Shown piece after piece: positions 8,038 through 17,117 of a stretch of DNA of 64,000 nucleotides; the first letter of the stretch is position 1; every line of letters begins with the position of its first letter. The translations under genes were made by a program, and so were the position numbers. This DNA comes from GCA-2708415 sp964353185 (GTDB lineage: Bacteria > Pseudomonadota > Alphaproteobacteria > Micavibrionales > Micavibrionaceae), in NCBI GenBank assembly GCA_964353185.1, contig CAYGUV010000006.1, positions 44,543 to 108,542 of the forward strand, in the 5' to 3' direction. The notes below the pieces were generated by a model that was not told where the DNA came from, did no database searches, and saw only the letters and a list, made by a program, of their open reading frames with translations.

Positions 8038-8475
8038 ATGTCAAAAATTCTTGTCCTTCATGGTCCCAATCTCAACATGCTTGGCCGACGCGAACCTGAA
8101 ATTTATGGATCCCAAACATTGCAAGATGTTGAAAATTTATGCCGTAAAAGCGCAAATATAAAAAATATTGAGACTGATTTTTTTCAATCCAATCATGAAG
8201 GCGAAATCATCGACAAGATACATTCAATTATCGATAGCCACGATGGATTAGTGATTAATGCAGGCGCCTACACCCATACATCGGTTGCCATTCATGATGC
8301 GTTAAAGTTATTGGCCATGCCCATTATTGAGGTGCATATATCAGACCCAGAAACCCGTGAAGATTTTAGACATGTTTCCTATATCGCCCCTGTGGCCGCA
8401 GATATTGTAAAAGGGCAAGGCGTTGATGGATATGCACAAGCCATTGAAAAAATTGCCAATCTTATACAAAACTAA
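8038..8475 (+). CDS. aroQ: Type II 3-dehydroquinate dehydratase
   Basis: This 145-residue enzyme removes water from 3-dehydroquinate to give 3-dehydroshikimate in the shikimate pathway. Family motifs are LVLHGPNLNMLGRREPEIYG at the N terminus (the arginine and tyrosine are catalytic), NAGAYTHTSVA, EVHISDP and the final arginine/histidine pair in EDFRH. Length equals typical AroQ. It is translationally close to the PCuAC gene upstream and precedes accB-accC, a common alphaproteobacterial order. Confidence 0.96.
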   Translation: MSKILVLHGPNLNMLGRREPEIYGSQTLQDVENLCRKSANIKNIETDFFQSNHEGEIIDKIHSIIDSHDGLVINAGAYTHTSVAIHDALKLLAMPIIEVHISDPETREDFRHVSYIAPVAADIVKGQGVDGYAQAIEKIANLIQN

Positions 8476-8563
8476 GCGTGCCTTAAAATCACAGAAGTTT
8501 TGACATTTTTATGATTATTCGTTACCAATTCAAGTACGTTTAATAATAAAGATATGTAATTTT

Positions 8564-9022
8564 ATGAAAATCGACTCAAAAGCTATTAAAAAACTCGCTG
8601 AATTGTTAGAGGAAACGGGTTTAAACGAAATTGAAGTGGCCGAAGGCGATCAGATGATCCGCGTTAATCGTGGCATGTTGATGGGCGCAGCAGCGCCAAT
8701 GGTTCCAACGCCATTCCCAATGCATTCTGATCCTACTGTTCCACAAGCGGCCAATACTGAGCTGCCATCTACAGTGACGGGCGACCATCCGGGTGCAGTC
8801 ACATCACCGATGGTGGGGACTGTATATTGTGCACCAGAGCCAGATGCGCCAAACTTTGTTAAAAAAGGTGATAGTGTTAGCGAAGGCGACACGCTTGTGA
8901 TTATTGAGGCAATGAAAGTGATGAATCCAATCAAAGCCCATAAATCAGGAACAGTGACACAAGTATTAGCCGAAAACGGCCAGCCAATTGAATTTGGTGA
9001 TGTCATTATGGTGATTGAATAA
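8564..9022 (+). CDS. accB: Biotin carboxyl carrier protein of acetyl-CoA carboxylase
   Basis: This 152-residue carrier subunit has an N-terminal dimerisation region and a Pro/Ala-rich flexible linker (residues 42-75). Its C-terminal biotinyl domain carries EAMKVMNPI with the biotinylated lysine at residue 118. The usual EAMKM has one valine inserted in order (AMKVM), as in many AccB proteins. The carrier moves carboxybiotin from AccC to the carboxyltransferase AccAD in fatty-acid synthesis. No clear ribosome site is present. accC follows 57 bases downstream. Confidence 0.96.
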   Translation: MKIDSKAIKKLAELLEETGLNEIEVAEGDQMIRVNRGMLMGAAAPMVPTPFPMHSDPTVPQAANTELPSTVTGDHPGAVTSPMVGTVYCAPEPDAPNFVKKGDSVSEGDTLVIIEAMKVMNPIKAHKSGTVTQVLAENGQPIEFGDVIMVIE

Positions 9023-9079
9023 ATTTCAATGACCACTATCTGGTTCTCGCCAAAACACTTATGATGATTGAGCTATAAA

Positions 9080-10441
9080 ATGTTTAAAAAAATTCTAATC
9101 GCAAACCGTGGTGAAATTGCCCTTCGTATTATTCGTGCGTGTCGCGAAATGGGCATTCAATCTGTCGCGGTACATTCAACAGCCGACGCCAATTCAATGG
9201 CGGTACGATTGGCTGATGAATCAGTATGTATTGGCCCCGCACAAAGTAAGGATAGCTATCTAAACATTCCGTCTATCTTAACCGCAGCGGCCATAACTGG
9301 CGCAGACGCCATTCACCCTGGATATGGTTTTTTATCAGAAAATGCAGAATTTGCGCATATGATTGAAGAACATGGCTTTACCTTTATCGGGCCCAAGCCA
9401 GAGCATATCGAAAAAATGGGCGATAAAGTCATGGCGAAAAAAACCGTCATTGCCTTGGGCTTGCCCGTTGTTCCCGGATCCCCCGGCGCCGTTGAAAGCG
9501 TTGAAGAAGGGTTAGCCATTTGCCGTGACGCAGGCTACCCCGTTATCATTAAGGCCGCATCAGGTGGCGGTGGTAAAGGGATGCAAGTCGTACGCAGCGA
9601 TGAAGAATTTCAAGAAGCCTTTACAACCGCCCGCCGTGAGGCCGCCGCAAACTTTGGCGATGATACAGTTTACATTGAAAAATATTTGGAAAAACCGCGC
9701 CATATCGAGATCCAAGTTTTTGGTGATAAGCATGGCAATGGTATCCATTTAGGCGAACGTGATTGTTCCATCCAACGTCGTCATCAAAAATTAATCGAAG
9801 AAGCCCCTTCCCCAACCTTGACCGAGAAAGAGCGTGCGGAAATTGGCTCGCTCTCCGCGCGTATGGTGCGTGACATGGGGTATGTTGGCGCAGGAACGAT
9901 TGAATATTTATATGAAGATGGAAATTTCTATTTCATGGAAATGAACACACGTATACAGGTGGAACACCCCGTGACGGAAATGATTACCGGTATTGACTTA
10001 ATCGCCGAGCAAATCAAGGTGGCGTATGGTGAGCCATTGACATTAAACAAAGAAAATATTCGTCTGCGTGGTCATGCTATAGAAGTGCGTATTAACGCCG
10101 AAGACCCAGAAACATTTGTGCCATCCCCTGGTAAAATCAAACAATTTCATGCACCAGGCGGGTTAGGTATACGTTTTGATAGCGCTATTTATGGTGGTTA
10201 TTCAATACCGCCTTATTACGATTCCATGATTGGTAAATTAATTGTGCATGGCCGTAACCGCGAAGAAGCCATCCGCCGTTTAAACCGCGCAATTGTTGAA
10301 ACCGTGGTTGATGGGGTGAAAACAACATTGCCGCTGCATCAATGGATTATCAATCAAGACGCCTTTAAGTCAGGTGATTATAATATTCATTGGCTTGAAA
10401 AAGAGCTTGCAAAAAAAGCAGAAGCAAAAGCAAAGAAATAG
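9080..10441 (+). CDS. accC: Biotin carboxylase subunit of acetyl-CoA carboxylase
   Basis: This 453-residue ATP-grasp enzyme carboxylates biotin on AccB with bicarbonate and ATP. ATG 9080 is preferred to the in-frame TTG 12 bases earlier because it begins MFKKILIANRGEIALRI, the usual AccC N terminus. The glycine-rich ATP loop KAASGGGGKGMQVV, the catalytic EMNTRIQVEHPVTE segment and RGHAIEVRINAEDP are all present. It forms an operon with accB and is followed 18 bases later by aat. Confidence 0.97.
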   Translation: MFKKILIANRGEIALRIIRACREMGIQSVAVHSTADANSMAVRLADESVCIGPAQSKDSYLNIPSILTAAAITGADAIHPGYGFLSENAEFAHMIEEHGFTFIGPKPEHIEKMGDKVMAKKTVIALGLPVVPGSPGAVESVEEGLAICRDAGYPVIIKAASGGGGKGMQVVRSDEEFQEAFTTARREAAANFGDDTVYIEKYLEKPRHIEIQVFGDKHGNGIHLGERDCSIQRRHQKLIEEAPSPTLTEKERAEIGSLSARMVRDMGYVGAGTIEYLYEDGNFYFMEMNTRIQVEHPVTEMITGIDLIAEQIKVAYGEPLTLNKENIRLRGHAIEVRINAEDPETFVPSPGKIKQFHAPGGLGIRFDSAIYGGYSIPPYYDSMIGKLIVHGRNREEAIRRLNRAIVETVVDGVKTTLPLHQWIINQDAFKSGDYNIHWLEKELAKKAEAKAKK

Positions 10442-10459
10442 CTATATAATAACGGTATT

Positions 10460-11134
10460 ATGTTTACCGAAACGTCCCCCGAATTATTTATTGCCGCTTA
10501 TCGTCATGGCATATTTCCCATGGCCGAAGATGCCAATGACGCGCATTATGATTTCTATGCACCAAACATGCGTGCATTACTGCCTATTTTAGATCTTCAT
10601 ATACCCAAAAGCCTGATGAAGGCCGTTAAAAAAGATCCATTTCAAATTAAGATAAATACAGCCTTTGAAGCGGTCATATCCGCATGCGGAGAAAGCAATA
10701 AAGGCCGTGAGAGCACATGGATAAACGCGCCCATCAAAGAAACCTTTTTACAGCTACATCAGATGGGATACGCCCATAGCATTGAATCTTGGCAAGGTGA
10801 TAAGCTGGTTGGCGGCCTTTATGGTGTTGCGTTGGGGCGTGTTTTTTGTGGGGAAAGCATGTTTTCACGCGCCAATAACGCCAGTAAAGTCGCCCTCGTT
10901 CATTTATGTGCGCGGCTGCATCTGGGAGGATTTGAATTGCTTGATTCTCAATTTTCAAACCCACATCTCATACAATTTGCCTTATATGAAATTCCCCAAG
11001 AAGAGTATGCCAAGATGATACAAACCAAAATGGATAAAGCCGCGGATTTCTTGTTAAAAGAAAAAACACAAAAAGAAATTTTAGAAAACTATCTATCTAC
11101 ACGCGCCCGAAAAGAACGCTTTATTCGTAATTAG
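10460..11134 (+). CDS. aat: Leucyl/phenylalanyl-tRNA-protein transferase
   Basis: This 224-residue enzyme transfers Leu or Phe from tRNA to proteins with N-terminal Arg or Lys, creating N-degrons read by ClpS. Characteristic segments are LFIAAYRHGIFPMAED, WINAPIKETFLQLHQMGYAH, GGLYGVALGRVFCGESMFS and LGGFELLDSQFSNPHL. A TATAAT hexamer at 10445-10450, just after accC, may give an extra short-leader transcript. Functionally it pairs with clpS-clpA at 14-17 kb. Its 3' end overlaps the convergent DUF2155 gene by 14 bases. Confidence 0.95.
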   Translation: MFTETSPELFIAAYRHGIFPMAEDANDAHYDFYAPNMRALLPILDLHIPKSLMKAVKKDPFQIKINTAFEAVISACGESNKGRESTWINAPIKETFLQLHQMGYAHSIESWQGDKLVGGLYGVALGRVFCGESMFSRANNASKVALVHLCARLHLGGFELLDSQFSNPHLIQFALYEIPQEEYAKMIQTKMDKAADFLLKEKTQKEILENYLSTRARKERFIRN

Positions 11135-11792
11135 AAATATCATCAATCATCGTGTCAAAAGGCTCTGCACGGATAATATTTTCGTTCTGCTCTAGATTCT
11201 CAATTTTTTCAATTGTCTCTGCGCTATCCTCGCTTTGATTATTCGTAGGCAATGTTTCTGATGCTTCATCAGTGATGATTTCATCTTCAACAACTTGATC
11301 ATCGCTCAATTCACTTTCTTCATTTTCTGAAGCTGGTTCGTCGATTATGGTGTCATCAATTTCAACATCATTCACAATAACTTTATTTTTAGGCTTTGCT
11401 TTCTCAGCATTTTCATCAAAACATTCCAAAACCCAAACGTCATAAACCGCGTGATCCATGGCCGATACAGCGGGGGAGGACGAAAACATCCAGCCAGAAA
11501 ATGCCCATTCAGACTTATCTTTACCAATTGGCACTTCCCAAATTTGTAAGAAAGCCGCATTTTCAGGTGTATCCAAAGGTTCAGATTTTCGGCAAGCCTG
11601 AATTTTTATAAAAAGCGATCCATATTCAATCGTCTGGCCAACGCGACCTTCAAGGGTCACTTTACGAGCCGTTGATTTATTCAAGGTTTGAATTTTAATT
11701 TGTGGCTGGTCAATCATTTCTGCATCAGCAGAAACAGGTATCATTAAAAGTAAAATGAAAAACGCAATAAAAAATTTATAAGAAAGTTTCAT
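11121..11792 (-). CDS. DUF2155 domain protein, secreted
   Basis: A 223-residue exported protein has a signal peptide (cleaved near SADA) and then the DUF2155 domain typical of alphaproteobacteria. Recognisable stretches are TLEGRVGQTIEYGSL, two cysteines in IQACRKSEP and VLECFDE that may form a disulfide, and SGWMFSSSPAVSAMDH. The C-terminal third is an acidic, low-complexity tail. Function is unknown. Conserved placement beside aat and MlaD/NDUFA12 genes supports the assignment. Its start lies nine bases after the MlaD stop, so the three minus-strand genes are probably co-transcribed. Confidence 0.85.
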   Translation of the reverse strand: MKLSYKFFIAFFILLLMIPVSADAEMIDQPQIKIQTLNKSTARKVTLEGRVGQTIEYGSLFIKIQACRKSEPLDTPENAAFLQIWEVPIGKDKSEWAFSGWMFSSSPAVSAMDHAVYDVWVLECFDENAEKAKPKNKVIVNDVEIDDTIIDEPASENEESELSDDQVVEDEIITDEASETLPTNNQSEDSAETIEKIENLEQNENIIRAEPFDTMIDDISNYE

Positions 11793-11801
11793 AAGAGGAG
11801 A

Positions 11802-12269
11802 TTAATTATTTTCTTTGTCTTTTTCACCATCAGACATACTAAAGATAAATTGCCCCAATAACTGTTCAAGGTTTTGCGGTGCTTGGGTATATTCAATGCT
11901 TCCGCCATCGGCGATATAGTCTTCGGATGCTCCCGGCTCTAACTGCATGTATAATCCACCGAGTAAGCTTTCGCTGCTGATGAAGGCCGCCGTATCTTGG
12001 GGTAGTTGCACAGACTTTTTAATGTCCATCGTGACGTCTGCCAAATATGTTTGTTCATCCAATGTAATCTTAGAGACTTGGCCAATTTTCACACCGCTAA
12101 TGACAACCTTATCACCGACACCCAAACCACCGATACCTGAAAAACGTGCGCTGACCTCATACCCATCGGTTGACCCAATACTGGCAGAAGAATAACTAAA
12201 GACTAAAAATAAAACAGCCCCGCCCAAAACGACGGCGCCCAATACAGTTTCAATTACATTTTTTTTCAT
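11802..12269 (-). CDS. mlaD: MlaD-type MCE-domain lipid transport protein
   Basis: The chosen start (12269) gives a 155-residue protein beginning MKKNVIETVLGAVV, the standard N-terminal membrane anchor of MlaD. A longer in-frame extension overlaps the NDUFA12-type gene in another frame and looks spurious. The MCE domain is seen in SARFSGIGGLGVGDKVVISG and ESLLGGLYMQLEPG. MlaD forms a periplasmic hexamer on the inner-membrane MlaFEDB transporter, which moves phospholipids between membranes. The partner genes mlaE and mlaF are not in the window. Confidence 0.9.
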   Translation of the reverse strand: MKKNVIETVLGAVVLGGAVLFLVFSYSSASIGSTDGYEVSARFSGIGGLGVGDKVVISGVKIGQVSKITLDEQTYLADVTMDIKKSVQLPQDTAAFISSESLLGGLYMQLEPGASEDYIADGGSIEYTQAPQNLEQLLGQFIFSMSDGEKDKENN

Positions 12270-12382
12270 TTTATATTCTTTCTTATCTTTTGCCTTAATC
12301 GTGAAAACACAATTTGCTCTCATAAATTCAATCTTTTTTTCGTCCTCGCGCCTGCGCGCTGACGGTTCCCCCCAAAAAGTCT

Positions 12383-12778
12383 TTATTCTGGTGGCGTCCA
12401 TGCCTCGTAATCGCCAGTTGTTTTTGGCCGCTTGCCCTCTTTTAAAATATGACCCGGCGGACGATAAGCGCCATCCGTTCCTGTTAAATTCTTTTGCGGC
12501 GGTTTTTGCCATTTACGGCGGAATGATTGTTCATCATTGCTGGGGACTTCGTCCGTTTGATGATGCATCCATCCATGCCATTCTGGGGGAATCATAGTCG
12601 CCTCGGCCACGCCGTTATAAACCACCCAGCGGCGGTCGCGTTTATACCCTTTTCGGGGTTTTGCCTTATAATATTTATTGCCGTAAAGGTCTTTTCCAAC
12701 AGGTTTTGCCCCGCTAAAAAGCTTGGTAAATTGCATGGCAGCAGGTGATAGCACCCCTAAATATTTAAATAATCCCAT
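12383..12778 (-). CDS. NDUFA12-type accessory subunit of NADH:ubiquinone oxidoreductase
   Basis: This 131-residue protein belongs to the B17.2/NDUFA12 family, shared by alphaproteobacterial and mitochondrial complex I. Signature stretches are VGKDLYGNKYYKAK, RRWVVYNGVAEATMIPPEW and HGWMHHQTDEVP. It binds the complex I peripheral arm on the cytoplasmic side. It is the first gene of a minus-strand set with MlaD and DUF2155 and is divergent from the RidA gene. The family is a useful alphaproteobacterial marker. Confidence 0.93.
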   Translation of the reverse strand: MGLFKYLGVLSPAAMQFTKLFSGAKPVGKDLYGNKYYKAKPRKGYKRDRRWVVYNGVAEATMIPPEWHGWMHHQTDEVPSNDEQSFRRKWQKPPQKNLTGTDGAYRPPGHILKEGKRPKTTGDYEAWTPPE

Positions 12779-12854
12779 CGAGGGTCCTTAAATTTCTTTT
12801 CGACCCATAAGAAATGGCGTAAAAAGACAAAGAAATCAAGAGAAAGAGGATGAA

Positions 12855-13334
12855 ATGACCCAACTACCCCACATCATCGAAGAAAATTTAAAAAAACATG
12901 GCTATGAATTACCAGAATCCGTACCTCCTTTGTTTAATTACCTACCCTATGTCGTAAGCGGCAATACTGTCTTTGTGGCGGGTCAGGTGCCCATTGGCGG
13001 CGCGCAAGACTATAAAGGCAAAGTGGGCGATGATGTTGATATGGATACCGCGCAGGCCGCCGCGCGTCAATGTGCGCTCAATATCCTGACCCAAGTGCGC
13101 GATGCCATTGCGGGCGATTGGGGCCGTGTGGTCAAATGCGTCAAATTAGGCGGATTTGTCAATTGCCACCCTGATTATACCGATATGTCGTTGGTTATAA
13201 ATGCGGCCTCTGACCTAATGGTGGAGGTATTGGGCGAAGATATTGGTAAGCATGCAAGGTTCGCCGTTGGCGCGCCGTCCCTACCCGCAGGATTTGCGGT
13301 GGAGATTGATGCGGTATTTGAGATACGTGTTTAA
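12855..13334 (+). CDS. RidA/YjgF family protein
   Basis: A 159-residue protein of the YjgF/RidA superfamily is preceded by AGAAAGAGGA as ribosome site. Matching stretches are FVAGQVPIGG, ALNILTQVRDAIAGDWGRVV and a C-terminal GAPSLPAGFAVEIDAVFEI. RidA deaminases hydrolyse reactive enamine/imine products of PLP enzymes. This longer subgroup (about 155 residues with an N-terminal extension) is common in alphaproteobacteria. The arginine expected in true RidA near the C terminus is not obvious, so activity is uncertain. Confidence 0.85.
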   Translation: MTQLPHIIEENLKKHGYELPESVPPLFNYLPYVVSGNTVFVAGQVPIGGAQDYKGKVGDDVDMDTAQAAARQCALNILTQVRDAIAGDWGRVVKCVKLGGFVNCHPDYTDMSLVINAASDLMVEVLGEDIGKHARFAVGAPSLPAGFAVEIDAVFEIRV

Positions 13335-13432
13335 GCCGTCAACGCCGCTTTTTAAGAAGTGCCAATCAGATAATCGAAGAGCAAGTGCAAGAACGCTAGG
13401 CTAGAAAAAATAAATTTGTGGTAAGATTGAAT

Positions 13433-14146
13433 ATGATGAAGAACACCTATAAAAATTATCAAAGCGGTAACGCAATTGTTATTATTTTTATTGCCATTGC
13501 CCTTTTCGCGGCCTTGGCGGTCGTATTTAATCAATCAAGCCGAACCAGCACGGGATTTATCAGCGATAGCCAAGCAAACACATACGCCAATCAAATTATC
13601 TCATACGGCAACCAAGTCAAAGATGCTGTAAAACGATTACAGCTTAGGGGATGCGCAGATACGCAGATCAGTTTTGAAAATAATACTATTGCTGGGTACG
13701 TCAATGGCAACGCACCCACAGATGAAAAATGCCATGTGTTTTCGTCTGCAGGAGGGGGATTAAGTTGGAATAACCCATCATCCGGAATTAATAATGGAGA
13801 AAATTGGTTCTTCAGTGGTCGATCTTATTTTTATGGTGTTGGCACTACTGGCGGCGCGTCAGGAGCTGAATTGTGGATGTCATTAATTGTTAATCGTGAG
13901 ATTTGCTACAAACTTACATCAATATTATTAAAGACTCCTATTGCATCTGATTTAGATATTACAGAAGGAAGTCTGAACATTACAAATCCTGGTAGCTATT
14001 TACAATTTCAAGGTAGTTATAATACTGGCACTGGCGTAGGAGATGATGCAGATTTAAGAGATATTTCAGAAAACGAATTATCTTATTGTATTTGGATGGA
14101 TGATACGGATCAATATCTATACGCAAAAGTCTTACTTGCGCGATAA
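13433..14146 (+). CDS. Pilin-like orphan protein, copy A of a three-member family
   Basis: I do not recognise a named family, but this 237-residue protein is clearly paralogous to the products at 18507 and 52445. A short polar N terminus ends in QSGNA and leads directly into a hydrophobic helix (IVIIFIAIALFAALAVVF). A helix with Y-x-x-QIISYGNQV follows, then the family motif HVFSSAGGGLSW, a W-x-FSG block, REICYKL and the C-terminal YLYAKVLLAR. This resembles prepilin or TadE-like topology (glycine just before the membrane helix). The start could also be GTG 13418. Its 3' part is AT-rich. It is convergent with clpA. Confidence 0.7.
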   Translation: MMKNTYKNYQSGNAIVIIFIAIALFAALAVVFNQSSRTSTGFISDSQANTYANQIISYGNQVKDAVKRLQLRGCADTQISFENNTIAGYVNGNAPTDEKCHVFSSAGGGLSWNNPSSGINNGENWFFSGRSYFYGVGTTGGASGAELWMSLIVNREICYKLTSILLKTPIASDLDITEGSLNITNPGSYLQFQGSYNTGTGVGDDADLRDISENELSYCIWMDDTDQYLYAKVLLAR

Positions 14147-14147
14147 G

Positions 14148-16463
14148 CTACTTTACAGTTTCTTTATCATCTGATTTTTTTGCCTTTTCCTTTTTTGGGT
14201 TTGGGTTTGGCTTATAGGTGAACTTTAAATCACCATCTTTTTCATCGATCTTAATCTCCCCCCCATTGACCAATTCACCAAATAAAATTTCTTCTGCCAG
14301 CGGTTTTTTGATTTTTTCCTGAATAACGCGCCCTAAGGGTCTTGCGCCCATCGCGGGGTCAAACCCTTCTTTGGCCAAATATTGACGCGCGCCTTCGGAC
14401 AACATAATTGATACGTTCTTTTCAGATAATTGTGCCTCCAGCTGTGCCATGAATTTATCGACGACTTTGGCAACTGTTTCTTGCTTAAGCGCGCTAAATG
14501 GAACAATTGCATCCAAACGGTTTCTAAATTCAGGGGAGAACATTTTATTAATCGCTTCGCTATCTTCACCAATACGCACTTCACGTGTAAACCCAACGGG
14601 TGCGCGCGCCATTTCGGCCGCGCCCGCATTGGTCGTCATGATAAGAATCACATTGCGAAAATCAATTGTTTTACCGTTATTATCCGTTAGCTTCCCGTAA
14701 TCCATCACCTGTAATAAGATATTATAAATATCAGGATGCGCCTTTTCAATTTCATCCAAAAGCAAAACACAATGGGGGTTTTGATCGATTTTATCAGTTA
14801 ATAAGCCGCCCTGTTCAAACCCAACATAACCAGGAGGTGAGCCGATGAGGCGTGCCACGGCGTGACGTTCCATATATTCAGACATATCAAAACGTGCAAG
14901 CTCAACGCCCATTGATTTTGAAAGTTGTCGCGCGACTTCGGTTTTACCAACGCCTGTGGGGCCGCTAAATAAATAACAACCAATTGGTTTATCCGCATCA
15001 CGTAGGCCTGCGCGTGATAATTTAATCGCATCTGAAATCATATCGATGGCATTATCTTGGTCAAAGACAAGTGTTTTCAAATCACGTTCTAAATTCTTAA
15101 GCGCGGTTTTATCATCTTTAGTTAATGATTTAGATGGGATACGCGCAATAATGGCGACGACTTCTTCGATGTCTTCAATCTCTATCAGCTTCTTACGTAG
15201 GTTTTCAGGGAGGAGTTTTTGAGCCGCCCCTACTTCATCAATAATATCGATGGCCTTATCCGGTAACTTACGATCACCGATATATTTAGCAGAAAGTTCA
15301 ACCGCAGCTTTTATTGCCTCATCCGTGTAGTCAACATCGTGATGCGCCGCGTAATATTTTTTAAGGCCTTTTAAAATATCAATGGCTTCATCGATAGTTG
15401 GCTCTACCACGTCAATTTTTTGGAAACGGCGCACAAGCGCACGGTCTTTTTCAAAATGGTTGCGATATTCTTTATAAGTCGTTGACCCAATACATTTTAA
15501 AGTACCGTTCGATAAGCTTGGCTTTAATAGGTTTGAGGCATCCATCGCCCCACCGCTGGTTGCGCCCGCGCCAATTATCGTATGAATTTCATCAATGAAT
15601 AATACGGCTTCATCAATTTTTTCTAATTCCTTTAGCACGGCCTTTATCCGTTCTTCAAAGTCACCACGATAGCGCGTTCCCGCCAATAAAGCGCCCATAT
15701 CAAGGGAGTATATAACCGCATCTTTCAAAACATCAGGCACATCGCCATCAATAATTTTTTTGGCTAGCCCTTCAGCAATGGCAGTTTTACCAACGCCAGG
15801 GTCACCAACATAAAGTGGGTTGTTTTTTGAACGGCGGCATAAAATTTGTATCGTGCGGTTTACCTCTTTGGCGCGCCCAATAAGCGTATCAATTTTTCCA
15901 TCAGCGGCTTTTTCATTTAAATTTTTGCAATAGGCTTTTAAAGCTTCTTGTCCTGTTTTAACGCCTTCACCAGTATGTTCGTCTTCGGGGTCTGTGCCTG
16001 TCACCGGTTTTGGGTCTGTACTTAACCCCGGCACCTTGGCAATACCGTGTGAGATATAATTCACCGCGTCAAAGCGGGTCATTTCTTGTTCTTGTAAAAA
16101 GAATACGGCATGACTTTCACGTTCTGAGAACATCGCCACCAAAACATTTGCGCCTGTAACCTCTTCCCGTCCTGAAGATTGGACATGGATGGCCGCACGT
16201 TGCAGGACACGTTGAAAGGCGGTTGTTGGTTTGGCCTCTTCGGTTTCTTCGGTTTTTAAATAATCTAATTCGCGCTCTAAATATTTTTCGATTTTCTCGC
16301 GTAAGTCGTCAATATTTATGCCACAAGAGCGCAGAACGGCCATGGCATCTTGGTCGCGTGTCAACGCAAATAACAAATGCTCCAACGTGGCATATTCATG
16401 CCCACGTTTTGTGGCCTCAGCCAGTGCTTTATGAAGGGATTGTTCTAAATTACGTGACAGCAT
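14148..16463 (-). CDS. clpA: ATP-dependent Clp protease ATP-binding subunit ClpA
   Basis: This 771-residue AAA+ unfoldase feeds proteins into ClpP. The double Clp N-terminal repeat covers residues 1-150. The first AAA module has GDPGVGKTAIAEGLA with LFIDEIHTIIGAG, and the second has GPTGVGKTEVARQLSKSMG with LLLDEIEKAHPDI. A lysine-rich tail ends the protein. clpS lies four bases upstream on the same strand, so the adaptor and unfoldase are co-transcribed. With Aat nearby, this gives a complete bacterial N-degron pathway apart from ClpP. Confidence 0.97.
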   Translation of the reverse strand: MLSRNLEQSLHKALAEATKRGHEYATLEHLLFALTRDQDAMAVLRSCGINIDDLREKIEKYLERELDYLKTEETEEAKPTTAFQRVLQRAAIHVQSSGREEVTGANVLVAMFSERESHAVFFLQEQEMTRFDAVNYISHGIAKVPGLSTDPKPVTGTDPEDEHTGEGVKTGQEALKAYCKNLNEKAADGKIDTLIGRAKEVNRTIQILCRRSKNNPLYVGDPGVGKTAIAEGLAKKIIDGDVPDVLKDAVIYSLDMGALLAGTRYRGDFEERIKAVLKELEKIDEAVLFIDEIHTIIGAGATSGGAMDASNLLKPSLSNGTLKCIGSTTYKEYRNHFEKDRALVRRFQKIDVVEPTIDEAIDILKGLKKYYAAHHDVDYTDEAIKAAVELSAKYIGDRKLPDKAIDIIDEVGAAQKLLPENLRKKLIEIEDIEEVVAIIARIPSKSLTKDDKTALKNLERDLKTLVFDQDNAIDMISDAIKLSRAGLRDADKPIGCYLFSGPTGVGKTEVARQLSKSMGVELARFDMSEYMERHAVARLIGSPPGYVGFEQGGLLTDKIDQNPHCVLLLDEIEKAHPDIYNILLQVMDYGKLTDNNGKTIDFRNVILIMTTNAGAAEMARAPVGFTREVRIGEDSEAINKMFSPEFRNRLDAIVPFSALKQETVAKVVDKFMAQLEAQLSEKNVSIMLSEGARQYLAKEGFDPAMGARPLGRVIQEKIKKPLAEEILFGELVNGGEIKIDEKDGDLKFTYKPNPNPKKEKAKKSDDKETVK

Positions 16464-16467
16464 TTAA

Positions 16468-16890
16468 TTACTCCTTCTCCATTGTGCATTGTAGCGGTTG
16501 TTCGTTGGCACGGGCAAAATCCATGACTTGCGCGACTTTGGTTTCGGCAACCTCATAGGTAAATATACCACAAATCCCCACCCCGCGGCGATGAACATGC
16601 AACATGATATCGGTTGATTCCTGTCTGTTCTTATTAAAGAATTTTTCCAGAATATGGACCACAAATTCCATTGGCGTGTAATCGTCGTTTAATAACAACA
16701 CCTTATACATAGAAGGCTTTTTGGTTTTTGGTTTAGGTTTTAATAAAAGACCCGATTCTTTTTCCGCATCTGGGGCGTTTTCATCCATTCCTTCGCCAGA
16801 GTCGTGATCGCCATCATGCGGCAGATCATCACCCGATTCATTCGAATAAATTTTATGACTTAAAAATTTGTTTTTAGGTTGTTGTATCAT
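16468..16890 (-). CDS. clpS: ClpS adaptor of the ClpAP protease
   Basis: This 140-residue adaptor binds N-terminal Leu/Phe/Trp/Tyr residues and delivers them to ClpA. The core has YKVLLLNDDYTPMEFVVHIL and MLHVHRRGVGICGIFTYEVAE. About 60 residues of acidic, flexible N-terminal sequence precede it, longer than the usual 20-30. The extension (DDLPHDGDHDSGEGMDE) is low-complexity and could modulate ClpA engagement. The ATG has no strong ribosome site. Confidence 0.95.
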   Translation of the reverse strand: MIQQPKNKFLSHKIYSNESGDDLPHDGDHDSGEGMDENAPDAEKESGLLLKPKPKTKKPSMYKVLLLNDDYTPMEFVVHILEKFFNKNRQESTDIMLHVHRRGVGICGIFTYEVAETKVAQVMDFARANEQPLQCTMEKE

Positions 16891-16988
16891 GGATAATATT
16901 TGTAAACTATAACGGTTAATCTCTGATTAAATATCTTATCCCAATTGTGTTAAAATACAATGTAATCGGGTGAATAAACCAAGATAAC

Positions 16989-17008
16989 AAACTATTCTTG
17001 AATAGTTT
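16989..17008. promoter_or_regulatory. Perfect inverted repeat in the clpS-DD-carboxypeptidase divergent region
   Basis: AAACTATT and AATAGTTT form an 8-bp perfect palindrome around CTTG. It lies between the divergent clpS gene and the DD-carboxypeptidase gene. No T-run follows, so an operator or mRNA hairpin is more likely than a terminator. No protein partner is evident. Confidence 0.3.
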
Positions 17009-17117
17009 AGTACCCATCATTGTCAAAGCGCCCGTTCTTTGGCAGAATCATATGTTAATCTGTAGAATACAGAAAAGCTATGCGTCAATTATATGTAAAT
17101 TTGCCAGAGGAGGCATT

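Noticed and set aside
12270..12512. 81-codon N-terminal extension of MlaD
   Set aside because: It lies over the end of the NDUFA12-type gene in another frame and lacks MlaD similarity; the start at 12269 gives the normal anchor.
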